The notes beneath the pieces are model-generated. The model was not told where the DNA came from and made no database searches. It was given only the letters and a program-made list of their open reading frames with translations. A DNA stretch of 64,000 bases from Mucilaginibacter sp. L3T2-6 (GTDB lineage: Bacteria; Bacteroidota; Bacteroidia; Sphingobacteriales; Sphingobacteriaceae). Location of the stretch: assembly GCF_030519355.1 (NCBI RefSeq), contig NZ_JAUMKC010000001.1:434001-498000 (forward strand), written 5' to 3'. The position numbers and the translations under genes were made by a program. Of the stretch, positions 7,445-17,200 are shown piece by piece (within the stretch, counting starts at the first letter, position 1; every line of letters starts with the position of its first letter).

Positions 7445-8005
7445 ATGCATCACCCCGAAGAAAACCCCTGGCAAATCACTTCAGAAAAAACTGTTTACGA
7501 TAACCCCTGGCTAAACCTGACCGAATACCAGGTGATTAACCCTTCGGGCAATCCGGGTATTTATGGCAAAGTGCACTTTAAAAACCTGGCCATCGGTATT
7601 TTGCCGCTGGATGATGAAATGAATACCTACCTGGTAGGGCAATTCAGATTTCCGCTTGACCAATATAGTTGGGAATTACCTGAAGGTGGCGGGCTACCGG
7701 ATGTCGATCCGTTGGAGTCGGCTAAGCGCGAACTGCTCGAAGAAACCGGGTTAAAGGCGGATAGCTGGAGCGAGATACAGCGGCTGCACCTTTCCAATTC
7801 AGTTAGCGACGAATCGAGCATCGTTTACCTTGCCCGCGGATTAAAGCAATTTGAATCTGAACCGGAAGATACTGAGCAACTTATTATAAAGAAATTACCA
7901 TTCGACGACGTCTGTCAAATGGTTTACGACGGTAACATAACCGATGCAATAACCGTTGCCGCAGTCCTTAAGGTTCGGTTAATGATTCTGGAAGGGAAGC
8001 TATAA
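7445..8005 (+). CDS. Nudix hydrolase (ADP-ribose pyrophosphatase type)
   Basis: A 186-residue protein of the NudF-like group, which hydrolyses nucleoside diphosphate derivatives such as ADP-ribose. The Nudix box reads ELPEGGGLPDV followed by DPLESAKRELLEETGL. The RELLEETGL core with its metal-binding Glu residues is intact, but the first Glu of the usual Gx5Ex7REUxEExGU pattern is replaced by Val. I believe this variant is seen in other bacteroidete members. The substrate remains open. The gene has its own promoter box and is separate from its neighbours. Confidence 0.85.
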   Translation: MHHPEENPWQITSEKTVYDNPWLNLTEYQVINPSGNPGIYGKVHFKNLAIGILPLDDEMNTYLVGQFRFPLDQYSWELPEGGGLPDVDPLESAKRELLEETGLKADSWSEIQRLHLSNSVSDESSIVYLARGLKQFESEPEDTEQLIIKKLPFDDVCQMVYDGNITDAITVAAVLKVRLMILEGKL

Positions 8006-8098
8006 GGAGTTGCTTAAGTTGGATTTGATTAATTGCTGCCTCTTTCGCTCTTCGGGGTTCTTCCATTTTTAGGGCTTAAAAGCATTCAACTAAAATAT

Positions 8099-8106
8099 TA
8101 CCTTTG
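8099..8106 (+). promoter_or_regulatory. Bacteroidete -7 box TACCTTTG
   Basis: An exact TAnnTTTG match ending 9 bases before the ATG at 8116. It overlaps an in-frame TTG at 8104, which therefore cannot be the start codon. Confidence 0.55.
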
Positions 8107-8115
8107 CGCTACAAT

Positions 8116-8865
8116 ATGAGAAAGATACTGGGCATTCTACTATCTCCAATTCATTATATCTTTTTTGGGCTTGTACTGGTCATCTTTCAGCCAATACAGT
8201 GGTTTTGCTTTAACGTTTTTGGTTATGCAGCGCATAAGAAATCGGTAGATGTACTGAATTTCTTCCTGGTAAGCACTTACTACTTACTGGGTAATACGGT
8301 TTCGTTTACCGACAAACAGAAAATACCTGTCGGCCGGCCTGTAATTTTTGTGGCTAATCATCAAAGCTTATACGATATACCGGTGATGATTTATTTTCTG
8401 CGCCGTTATCATGCCAAGTTCGTTTCAAAAATTGAACTGGCCAAGGGAATCCCGTCTATATCATATAACCTGCGCCATGGCGGTGCTGCCAACATCGACC
8501 GTAAAGACCCGCGACAGTCCATGGCTGAATTGGGTCGTTTAGGAACAGATATGAAAACCAAAGGGTGGTCGGCTATGATATTTCCGGAAGGCACCCGTTC
8601 GGCAGATGGTGTAGTCCGCAAATTCCAGGGGGCGGGTGTGGCTATGCTGCTAAAAAAATGTCCCGACGCACTGGTAGTTCCGGTAGCTATTAATAATTCA
8701 TGGAAGATGGTACGTTTCGGGAAATTTCCACTAAACACTTTTATTTCTATGAGTTGGACGGTACTGCCACCCGTTGAAACGGATGGTAAAAAGGCAGATG
8801 AGATAGTATTGGAAGCAGAGAACGAAATAAAGAAAGCATTAGGGCAGAGCCCACAGACCCCCTGA
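8116..8865 (+). CDS. Lysophospholipid acyltransferase, PlsC family
   Basis: A 249-residue 1-acylglycerol-3-phosphate acyltransferase-type enzyme of phospholipid synthesis. Two hydrophobic segments lie near the N-terminus. Motif I is NHQSLYDIP (H-x4-D catalytic pair), motif III is FPEGTRSADG and motif IV is VVPVAINN. It acts at the inner membrane. The ATG at 8116 was chosen because the longer frame begins inside the promoter box. The last codons (SPQTP and the TGA) lie in a C-rich hairpin, CCCC-TGAA-GGGG at 8859-8870, so the C-terminus seems to be encoded by a repeat-like element. Confidence 0.88.
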   Translation: MRKILGILLSPIHYIFFGLVLVIFQPIQWFCFNVFGYAAHKKSVDVLNFFLVSTYYLLGNTVSFTDKQKIPVGRPVIFVANHQSLYDIPVMIYFLRRYHAKFVSKIELAKGIPSISYNLRHGGAANIDRKDPRQSMAELGRLGTDMKTKGWSAMIFPEGTRSADGVVRKFQGAGVAMLLKKCPDALVVPVAINNSWKMVRFGKFPLNTFISMSWTVLPPVETDGKKADEIVLEAENEIKKALGQSPQTP

Positions 8866-8909
8866 AGGGGAAACGGTGGCGACTATGTACTCCCCTATTG
8901 GCTGAGGGC

Positions 8910-9650
8910 TCAAATATTCTTCCCGTCAATAATCTTAAAGAAATCTTCCCGGTAAGTATCGCCTACGGGTATCACTTTATCGCCGATAAAAATACGGCTG
9001 CGCTCAATACTGTCTATTTTGTTGATAGATACAATGTACGACTTATGCACGCGGATAAAGTTCTTTTCCGGCAGGGCGTCTTCCATTTTCTTCATATTTT
9101 GGAGGGTAATGATTCGCTCGGCCGGAGTGAAGATGGAAATATAGTCCTTTAAGCCTTCGATAAAAAGGATGTCGTTTAAATATACCTTTTGAATCTTATG
9201 CTCGGTTTTTACAAAGATAAAATCGCTTAAAAAGTCATTTTGCGGTTGCTGAAACTGCTGCTGTACCGGCTCGGGCTGAACTGGCACCGCTGTCGGCTGC
9301 AAAACGCTTTGTGCTTTTTGTACTGATTTGAAAAATCTGTCGAAGGCGATAGGCTTAAGTAAATAATCTATAACATCAAGCTCATAACCCTCCAGGGCGT
9401 ACTGTGGATAAGCAGTTGTTAATATAACCTTTGCCTTGCCGTTGGCTATGCGCAAAAACTGTATGCCGGTAAGTTCCGGCATCTGCACGTCCAGAAACAC
9501 CAGGTCTATCTGTTTTTCCTGCACCAGGGTGAGTGCTTCAATAGGGTTTGTTGTGGCCTTAACCAATTGCAAAAATGGAATCTTTGATATATAATCTTCC
9601 AGTATATGCAATGCCAAAGGCTCGTCGTCAACAATAAGGCATCTGATCAT
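8910..9650 (-). CDS. LytTR response regulator
   Basis: A 246-residue response regulator. The receiver domain (residues 1-120) has DDEP, the phospho-acceptor Asp in LVFLDVQMPEL and Lys in YLLKPIAF. A Gln/Pro-rich linker (about 130-160) leads to a LytTR DNA-binding domain with KVYLNDILFIEGLKDYI and FIRVHKSYIVS. It is the partner of the kinase gene, which ends one base upstream. The pair is likely one transcript controlled from the 10.7-kb intergenic region. Targets of bacteroidete LytTR regulators are often adjacent, and here the divergent ABC exporter is the obvious candidate. Confidence 0.92.
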   Translation of the reverse strand: MIRCLIVDDEPLALHILEDYISKIPFLQLVKATTNPIEALTLVQEKQIDLVFLDVQMPELTGIQFLRIANGKAKVILTTAYPQYALEGYELDVIDYLLKPIAFDRFFKSVQKAQSVLQPTAVPVQPEPVQQQFQQPQNDFLSDFIFVKTEHKIQKVYLNDILFIEGLKDYISIFTPAERIITLQNMKKMEDALPEKNFIRVHKSYIVSINKIDSIERSRIFIGDKVIPVGDTYREDFFKIIDGKNI

Positions 9651-9651
9651 G

Positions 9652-10668
9652 TTATAAAACTAATGATAATTCAACAGTATAGGTGTCCGCCTCATCGCGG
9701 ATGTCCAGGTTATACTTGTTCGGATAAAGCAAATTTAGTCTCCGTTTTACATTATTCAAACCAATTCCGCCGGATGCGTCGCGATTATTAGTGTGTTTTT
9801 TATTCTGCATGTAAAAATGGAGGTGCTCATCGTCAACGTCAATCAGCAAGCGGATGGGGGTAAGCGGATTGTTTGCAACGCCATGTTTAAAGGCATTTTC
9901 AATAAAGGCGATAAGCAATAAAGGCGCTATCTGTTGCGCTACAACCTTGCCTTCTACCTTATAATCGATGTAAGCTTTGTCGCTAAAACGTATTTTTTGC
10001 AACTCGATATAATTTTGCAGGTATTGCAGTTCTTTTGACAGATCAACTTTGTTGTCGTTACATTCGTACAGCATGTAACGCATGATCTCTGAGAGCTTAA
10101 GTATGGCATCAGGCGTTGTTGCGGATCGCTGATAAGCCAGCGAATAGATACTGTTTAAAGAATTGAATAAAAAGTGGGGGTTTATCTGCGACTTTAAAAA
10201 TGCCAGCTCTGCGCTAAGCCGCTGGTTTTCAAGATCGCGTTGTATCCGTTCGTTCAAAAACCAATCCACGGTAAATTTCAATACAGTGCTCAAAAACAGG
10301 AAAATAATGCTGATAAAAACAGTATGAAAAAAATAAGAGCCGAAAGTGGTTACGGTGCCCTTCGCCCCTGTAAGCAGCACCTTTTTGAACATTAAGGCAA
10401 CGCCATATTTTATAAAGCCGAAGGCAATAATGGTAAAGACGATAGCCAGGGCGTAGGCGCCGTACTTCTTCTTATCCATAAATTGCGGTATAAGCAGCAA
10501 ATAATTAAGATAAAACAAGCTCAGGTTTACTGCTGCGTAGGGCACAAAAATGATGAATAGTTCTTTTGATGTTAACTTGGAATCTGTTTTACTGATAAAT
10601 ATGATAAACGAGATTAGCGCTAACCAGATAACGATGTGCCAGATTACTTGCCAGCGAGTTTTTTTCAT
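9652..10668 (-). CDS. Sensor histidine kinase, LytS/YehU type
   Basis: A 338-residue kinase with four membrane helices in the first 140 residues and no extracellular sensor domain. A short coiled region follows. The His_kinase domain has its phospho-acceptor in INPHFLFNSLNSIY, and the ATPase N-box is IENAFKHGVANN with SGGIGLNNVKRRL as the G-box. It phosphorylates the adjacent LytTR regulator. The lack of a periplasmic domain suggests sensing within or at the membrane, possibly of exporter state or a membrane-active compound, which is inference. Confidence 0.92.
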   Translation of the reverse strand: MKKTRWQVIWHIVIWLALISFIIFISKTDSKLTSKELFIIFVPYAAVNLSLFYLNYLLLIPQFMDKKKYGAYALAIVFTIIAFGFIKYGVALMFKKVLLTGAKGTVTTFGSYFFHTVFISIIFLFLSTVLKFTVDWFLNERIQRDLENQRLSAELAFLKSQINPHFLFNSLNSIYSLAYQRSATTPDAILKLSEIMRYMLYECNDNKVDLSKELQYLQNYIELQKIRFSDKAYIDYKVEGKVVAQQIAPLLLIAFIENAFKHGVANNPLTPIRLLIDVDDEHLHFYMQNKKHTNNRDASGGIGLNNVKRRLNLLYPNKYNLDIRDEADTYTVELSLVL

Positions 10669-10684
10669 TACACCTAAGATACTA

Positions 10685-10700
10685 TTTAAAGCGCTTTAAA
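10685..10700. promoter_or_regulatory. Perfect 16-bp palindrome in divergent promoter region
   Basis: TTTAAAGCGCTTTAAA reads identically on both strands and starts 17 bases upstream of the kinase ATG, in the 200-base region shared with the small protein and ABC exporter genes. It is a plausible operator. The binding protein is unknown. Confidence 0.45.
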
Positions 10701-10868
10701 GCATTTATATTATATATAGCACACCGTTTTATCGATGAACGGCCCTAAAAATCCGACGAACTGGTTGCTTTCTCTATTCCGCCGTTTATCTATAAATCCC
10801 GTGTGTTGGTCTAAATGTTTTTAGCAGGTAATTTTTTTCTTAAACCTTTGTATCATAAAATAATCACA

Positions 10869-11075
10869 ATGAAAACGCTCATCAAAAATTCGAATCCTTT
10901 TATATTATTATTGGTTCCGGTTTTATTTGCCTTGATAATGGGGGTAAGTTACCAGTTTCAGCAAAAAAGGGAAATTATTGTTGGCACCCCTAAGGTTCAG
11001 GCTACTTCGCTTTTTATTAAAAGCGTTAACCTGGTAAAAACTGTATGCGCTGTAGCCAAAGAAAAAGTATGGTAA
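10869..11075 (+). CDS. Small membrane protein before an ABC exporter
   Basis: A 68-residue protein I do not recognise. It has a short basic start (MKTLIKNSN), one hydrophobic segment (about residues 9-26, FILLLVPVLFALIMGV) and a polar tail with two Lys-rich stretches and one Cys. The ATG at 10869 is preferred over a longer frame from 10815, which lacks homologous character. Its stop overlaps the ATPase start by 7 bases (ATGGTAA), which indicates translational coupling. It could be a small subunit, a regulator of the exporter, or a sensed peptide. Confidence 0.55.
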   Translation: MKTLIKNSNPFILLLVPVLFALIMGVSYQFQQKREIIVGTPKVQATSLFIKSVNLVKTVCAVAKEKVW

Positions 11076-11968
11076 TCAGCACACAGAACCTGACATTTAC
11101 ATTTGGCAGCCAAACGGTTGTTAAATCATTATCGTTACAAGTACCGGAAGGAAGTATTTACGGTTTCCTTGGCCCAAACGGCGCCGGAAAAACCACCACC
11201 ATAAAATTGCTGCTCAACCTGCTTAAAACGCAGGAGGGCAGCATTCATATATTTGATAAGGAGCTGCAAAGCAACCGTATCGAAATTCTGTCGCAAATAG
11301 GCTCGCTGATAGAGCAGCCTGCCATTTATCTTCACTTAAGCGGCAAAGAAAACCTGATGAACCGGGCATTATTACTTGGCGTGCCTGAAAAGCGGGTTGA
11401 TGATATGCTCGACCTGGTACATTTATCTCAGGCAGCAAATAAAAAGGCAGGCCAATATTCGCTGGGTATGAAACAGCGCCTCGGTATTGCGCTGGCTTTA
11501 TTAAGCGACCCGAAACTGTTGATACTCGATGAGCCAACTAATGGCCTCGACCCCAATGGGATCATCGAAATTCGCGAACTGCTTGTAAAACTGACCAGCG
11601 TGCATAACAAAACCGTTTTTATCTCAAGCCACCTGCTGGCAGAAATTCAAAAAATGGCCACACATGTTGGTATTATCAATTTTGGGGAGCTGATGTTCCA
11701 GGGAAGTATTGCAGAACTGGAAGCATTAAGTAAACCGTCTGTTCAAATTGAAACCGATAAAACAGTTGACGCTGCTAATTTCCTGAAGAGAAATAACATC
11801 GAAGTTTCCGAAGTTAATGACCATTACCTGTTTGTTCCGTTTACATCAAAGGAAAACATGGGCGCTATAAATGCCCTGCTTAACCAAAACGACTATACTG
11901 TTTACAGCATTAACAAGCAACAACAGGACCTGGAAAAATTATTTTTAGCCATCACACAAAATGCCTGA
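11069..11968 (+). CDS. ABC transporter ATP-binding protein
   Basis: A 299-residue ATPase of the drug/lantibiotic-resistance exporter group. Walker A is GPNGAGKTTTIK, the signature is YSLGMKQRLGIAL, Walker B is LLILDEPTNGLDP and the H-loop is in FISSHLLAE. The C-terminal 80 residues form the usual extra domain. It pairs with the permease gene 6 bases downstream. The start at 11069 is chosen for its overlap with the small protein gene. An in-frame ATG at 11045 also exists. The divergent LytS/LytTR pair may control it, as in peptide-sensing and detoxification modules. Confidence 0.92.
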   Translation: MVISTQNLTFTFGSQTVVKSLSLQVPEGSIYGFLGPNGAGKTTTIKLLLNLLKTQEGSIHIFDKELQSNRIEILSQIGSLIEQPAIYLHLSGKENLMNRALLLGVPEKRVDDMLDLVHLSQAANKKAGQYSLGMKQRLGIALALLSDPKLLILDEPTNGLDPNGIIEIRELLVKLTSVHNKTVFISSHLLAEIQKMATHVGIINFGELMFQGSIAELEALSKPSVQIETDKTVDAANFLKRNNIEVSEVNDHYLFVPFTSKENMGAINALLNQNDYTVYSINKQQQDLEKLFLAITQNA

Positions 11969-11974
11969 GGCACT

Positions 11975-12790
11975 ATGAAAGGATTTATACTATCGTTCCG
12001 GTCTGAATTTTATAAAACCCGCAAAACCATGGGTTTCTGGAGCAGTGTTTTACTGCCCCTTCTGCTTTGCCTGTTGCTATTTGTCGGTTTCTTTATTAAA
12101 AGCGATAAATTGATCAATACGCCGGGTATGATGTTATGGCTGCAGTTCGCCGGCGCTATACTGGGTATAATGGGACTGCTGTTACTGCCGATGCTCATCA
12201 TCTTTATTGCCTATTCGGTAAATAACGTTGAGCATAAGGCCGATACATGGAAAACACTTTTTAGCTTGCCGTTATCCAAGCTTTCGGTTTATGCAGCAAA
12301 ATATTTTTATGCGCTATTCCTGGTGTTCTTATGTCTTGCCCTATTTGTGCTTTTTACACTTGGCTTTGGAAACTTGCTGAGTATTGTAAAGCCGGGCCTG
12401 AAATTTAACGAATATAGTGTTGCCGGCCTTTTGACGCAGCTTTACCTTAAGTTTTTCCTTGCTGCGCTGGGTATACTTTCCATTCAATTTTTATTGAGCC
12501 TTTTATTCAGCGACTTTTTAAAGCCGATGGGCATCGGGTTTGTTTGCACCATAACCGGCAGCATCCTGGCCTCAAATAATTGGGAATACGCTTACCTTTT
12601 CCCATACTCACACCCCATGATGGCAATGAAGGCACTATCTCAAACCCATCCGAAAGACAACGGGGTATCCGGCAAAATGCCGGAGATAACCATTAACATG
12701 TTTACCCACGAAACCTGGGTGAGTTTGGCAGTAGCAATAGCAGTGTTTATAGCAGGTTATTATATCGTATTAAAGCGCAGCGTAAAATAA
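11975..12790 (+). CDS. ABC-2 type permease
   Basis: A 271-residue integral membrane protein with about six hydrophobic helices, for example LLPLLLCLLLFVGFFI and VFLCLALFVLFTLGFG. The start, KGFILSFRSEFYKTRKT, is typical of bacteroidete ABC-2 permeases related to lantibiotic-immunity EG-type subunits. It forms the channel for the preceding ATPase. The likely substrate is a hydrophobic or peptide compound, but the sequence does not fix it. It is the last gene of the unit and converges on the M28 peptidase gene. Confidence 0.85.
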   Translation: MKGFILSFRSEFYKTRKTMGFWSSVLLPLLLCLLLFVGFFIKSDKLINTPGMMLWLQFAGAILGIMGLLLLPMLIIFIAYSVNNVEHKADTWKTLFSLPLSKLSVYAAKYFYALFLVFLCLALFVLFTLGFGNLLSIVKPGLKFNEYSVAGLLTQLYLKFFLAALGILSIQFLLSLLFSDFLKPMGIGFVCTITGSILASNNWEYAYLFPYSHPMMAMKALSQTHPKDNGVSGKMPEITINMFTHETWVSLAVAIAVFIAGYYIVLKRSVK

Positions 12791-12865
12791 TCCTGGCGGC
12801 AGTACAATAAATACCATAGCGTAAGTATCTCTTAATTCAAGATAAAGCTGCGTTTTACTACACAA

Positions 12866-14218
12866 TTACCTCACTGGCTTAGGGTATACCGGCAAGCTTT
12901 CGTGACCTTTATCATCCACCGATTGCACCGCAAAAAAGTAATTATCCTTTGAGTAATCCAGTGTGATCCCTGTTCCTTCTACGTAAAACTTCTTCTCCCA
13001 GTACGGGCTGATGGTTTCGCGCATCAGCACATAATAGGCTGCTGGTTTTTTACCTGCTTTTGGTGCTTCCCACTTTAGAGTAGTTTTATTGGTTAAGCCG
13101 CTGGTTATTACGCCCACATTTTCCGGCTCAGCTGGAGCGAGGGCCAGGTTGGCCAGTACCGACAGGTTCATTCGCGCTACCTTTTGTACGTAATTGAAGT
13201 CGACAAAATCAGGCAGGTCGCCATAGTCTACGCCTTTTTCGGTGCGGATGTCCTGGTGCTGACGGGTAAAGTCTTCATTCATTTCAGTAATCCGGACGGC
13301 GGTGAAGCCTTGTTGCTGAAATGAAGTATGGTCGCCGCCACGCAGAAAACGGTCTCGGCGGTAAATTAGCCTTACATCCAGGTTATCTACATAACGCTCC
13401 GCGGTTTCTTTAATGTAACGCGCCAGCTCGCGCGATGGACTATCATTCTCGCCCCCGCGCGATATAAGCGCGGATATTTCACGTTCGTTTCTGGCTGCTG
13501 TAGTCGGAACACCTTCGCTAAACACACGTACGCTTTTGTTGTCTTTAATGTCATTGTCCATGCCATGGGTGTTACCAACGATATCATTATTCAGCATGGC
13601 GTCTACATTCCATTTTTCAGCCTTTGCACGTTTGGCTACATTCGCAGAGCCATATATTCCCTGTTCCTCGCCAACAACGCACATAAATATGATGGTTGAC
13701 GGGAATGACCATTTAGACATTACCCTTGCCAATTCCATTGATACTGCAGAACCTGAAGCGTCGTCATTGGCGCCCGGTTCTACCGAATTGGTGTTCATCG
13801 CATCGCTAACCCGTGAGTCATAATGGCCGGAAACAATGTAAACCCGGGTGTCATTCGGGTCAGTTCCTTTTAGAATAGCCAGCACGTTTTTAAGTTTTAC
13901 GGGCTTATCTATACGGTCGCTTTTAGGTTGGGTGAATGTGTCGAATTCCACGGTCATCCGGCCCGTCGATTCCTTTGCATATTTTTCCATTTCTGCCTTT
14001 ATCCAGTTGCGCGCTGCGCCGCTGCCTTCTGTTTTGCTGGTCGTGTCGCTTAAGGTGTGCCGGCTTTTAAAGCTCACCAGTTTGCGGATATTGGCCTCGA
14101 TGTTTTTTGAGGATACCTCATCAACCATTTGTTTAATGGAGTTATCCTGTTTGATGATGGTTTGGGCGGATGTTCGCAGAATAACAAATGCGGGGATAAT
14201 AAGTAATAGTTTTTTCAT
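12866..14218 (-). CDS. Secreted M28 family zinc peptidase
   Basis: A 450-residue exported aminopeptidase-like protein. A signal peptide (MKKLLLIIPAFVILRTSAQ) is followed by a propeptide-like region and an M28 domain with the metal ligands in VSGHYDSR, GANDDASG, GEEQGIYGS, LNNDIVGN and GGDHTSFQQQGF. The C-terminal 90 residues look like a fibronectin III-type fold. There is no type IX sorting tail, so it is probably periplasmic or surface-released by another path. It removes amino acids from peptides, and exact specificity cannot be told. It stands alone, 46 bases from the helicase gene. Confidence 0.88.
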   Translation of the reverse strand: MKKLLLIIPAFVILRTSAQTIIKQDNSIKQMVDEVSSKNIEANIRKLVSFKSRHTLSDTTSKTEGSGAARNWIKAEMEKYAKESTGRMTVEFDTFTQPKSDRIDKPVKLKNVLAILKGTDPNDTRVYIVSGHYDSRVSDAMNTNSVEPGANDDASGSAVSMELARVMSKWSFPSTIIFMCVVGEEQGIYGSANVAKRAKAEKWNVDAMLNNDIVGNTHGMDNDIKDNKSVRVFSEGVPTTAARNEREISALISRGGENDSPSRELARYIKETAERYVDNLDVRLIYRRDRFLRGGDHTSFQQQGFTAVRITEMNEDFTRQHQDIRTEKGVDYGDLPDFVDFNYVQKVARMNLSVLANLALAPAEPENVGVITSGLTNKTTLKWEAPKAGKKPAAYYVLMRETISPYWEKKFYVEGTGITLDYSKDNYFFAVQSVDDKGHESLPVYPKPVR

Positions 14219-14264
14219 AGATTATTTATCGTAAAGCCACCATAGTTTGCAGCTCTGAATAAAA

Positions 14265-17200
14265 TTACAAATTTTCCTCTTCCTGCATTACATTCCCCAC
14301 CTGCTTAAAATTACTCTTCACAAAATGGCACCAATCACATTCCTTTTTGCCACAGCCGGTGGCAAACTCGTGATTCATTATTTTCTGGTAAACATCTTTT
14401 ATCTGGCTGGTCACTATTTCGGTGTCCTCGGGGGTTATTACTACCTTTTCTTTGTAATACTCGTCATCAACCGGTTCAACAAATTCAAATATCGTGCTTA
14501 CCACCTGCCAGTCCAGGGTACGGTCGTTATCTACCAATATCTTATAAAATACCGCCTGGCGCCAATAATCACCTCCGGGTTCTTCCAGCCCTCCGCGGTT
14601 AAATTTGTCCTTGGCGTATTTTAACTTGCCGGTTTTGTAATCCACAACAGTAACCTCCTTGCCGTTAAATTCTACTTTATCAAGGTTACCTTTTATGGGC
14701 ACGCCTGCTACTTCTACATTTTTTATGCTGCGTTCGGTAACCGCGTTTTTGTTCCAGGTTTCAATATTCTGGGTATAATAAGGCGGCAGTATTTTCTCGC
14801 CATAATCCAGGCGCAATTTAAAATCTTCTTTCGTAAACGAATCCCGGTTGCGGTACATATACCAGCGGAACTCCTTCATAAAATCCTCCGTCAGCGGAAA
14901 CTCATTGCCATCATCTTTTAAACTTCTGAATGCTTTGTTCAAGGCCCAGTGCACAGCCTGACCAAACGTAGCAGCCGGACTTTTACCTGAAGGTACCCTG
15001 ATCAAACACTGAAAATAAAACTTTAGCGGGCAGTCCAGGTAATTGCTCAAATGCGTCACCGAAAGGGTATAATCCTGCAATAACAGGTTTATATAATTCC
15101 TGTCCAGCAGTTCCACTTTTGGCTTGTCCGCCTCGCTGAACTGCAGGGCTGCAAAGTTTATCATGGCATCGGCACTTACCTCCGGATATCGCACCTGCAA
15201 GTCTGTCTCAGCCAGGATCTCCCCTACAAATTGCGATGCCTCCTGCTCCTTGCCGTTTTTATCCTTATTAGCAAATGAAATATACAAATGCTGTTTAGCG
15301 CGTGTAAGGGCAACATAAAACAACCGGCGCGACTCTTCCTTTTGGGCTATCTCGTCGTCTGCCGCCTGTGTGAGGGTGTCCGGGTAGCTAAAGCCATGGT
15401 TGCGGCCCTTGCTGTCCCATATCTTTTTGGTGCATCCTATTAAAAATACGTGTTCAAATTCCAATCCTTTTGAGCCGTGCGCTGTAAGGAAGTTGACGCC
15501 GTTTTCCGAAAAGATAACCTGGTTCAAATCCAGCCGGATTTTATTTTCCTTCATCAGCTTGATGGTGGCTACAATATCTGCCAGCTTTATTTCCGGGTTT
15601 TTGCGGCTTTCGTCTTTTATAAAATCGAAGAAATTAGTGAGCACCTGCATATACCAGCCTTTGTCGGGCTGCTGCATGATGTATTTCAGGATGCCCATTT
15701 TAGCTATTAGTTGCTGAAAAAGCTGCTGCAACGTATTGCTGGCAGAATAGTTCAGCAGGTAATCTATATCGCTTACCAAAAACTTCATCCCATAATTCGG
15801 CGTCTTCTCAAATAGTCCGGTCTGCGCAGGCAGCTTCATGTCGCTGATATACTGCCGCATCGACGTTTTAGGCTGATTGTTACGCGACGTGGCGTAATTT
15901 TCCTGGGTTACCGCAACGCTTACCTTGGCGACTTCAATAGGCGCAATATCGAAGAAATCATAGTGCATTACCTCGAACAGCAGCTCGTCGCCGCTATAAG
16001 GCGAGTCCATTTCCATGGCGAGGTATCGCATGATATTGATGATCTTCTCACCAAATGGCAGGGTAAAGATGTCGATTTTGCGCTTGGTGTTAACGGCTAC
16101 ATTTTGCGTGTCCAGGTATTGAATCAGTTCCTCAACCTGGCTGTGGTTGCGATAAATCACAGCTATTTCTGCAGGCTTGGTGCCTTGTTCAAGCAACTTT
16201 TTTATTTGCTCAGCAACATCCACCAGTTCCTTACCCGGGTTTTCGTATTCATTTATCACGGGCTCAACCATTAGGCTATCGAATCGCGGATGGGCGGCTT
16301 TCAGGTTTTTATCGAGGGCTAATTGTGCTGTTAAACGTTCGCGGTTGTTGTTTATCAGCGCTTTCGAAATATCGAGAATGTGTTGATTGGAACGATAATT
16401 ATGCCTTAAAACTACGGTGTAGAGTGAACTAACGTAATCATTCGCAAAGTCCAGGATGTTCTTCATATTAGCGCCCTGGAATTTGAAGATCGACTGATCG
16501 TCATCACCCACAACAAACACGTTAGGCGTTTCCCAATAATTCAATATAAATTTTAGCAGCTCATTTTGTGAACCGCTGGTGTCCTGGAACTCGTCTACCA
16601 ATATATATTGATAGCGCTCCTGGTAGCGTCGCAGCAATTCTTCGTTCTCACGGAAGGCTTTTAATACCCATAGGATCATGTCGTCATAATCGTACCGGCT
16701 CCTGGCCTTCATCTTTCGGTCGAAGTTTTTATATTCACCTACTGCAGCCAGTAGTTTTTTCATGGTATCATGGGCCTTGTCGATATCTTTCTGCTTCAAG
16801 TCACCGGCTTTAATGCCCGCTTTAACGTTTGCCTTTTTATAAATGAATTCTTCGCGGTTGGGCAAATCATCCAGGTATTCCCGGACAGCTTTTTGAATAA
16901 ACGCCTCATCCCAGCCTTCGCTTTTCATGGCCGAGAAAAGGCTTTTTAAACGTGGCGCATCATAGTAAATGTCGCCGGTAAAACGCTTTAGTACGTGGTC
17001 GTTCGCAAATTCATCCACCAGCTCCCGAAATAGCATCGCCGAGTCCAAATCAGACAGGGCCTCCATATTCAGCTTCCCGAAATAATCCAGGTTTTCCTGT
17101 ATAATTTCATTACAAAAAGCATGGAAGGTATATATATTCACCCGGTAAGCATCAGGGCCGATAAATTCAAAAAGACGCTTGCGCATGGCCACGGCTCCGG

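Noticed and set aside
8104..8115. TTG start for the PlsC gene
   Set aside because: It lies inside the promoter box. The ATG at 8116 is the likely start.
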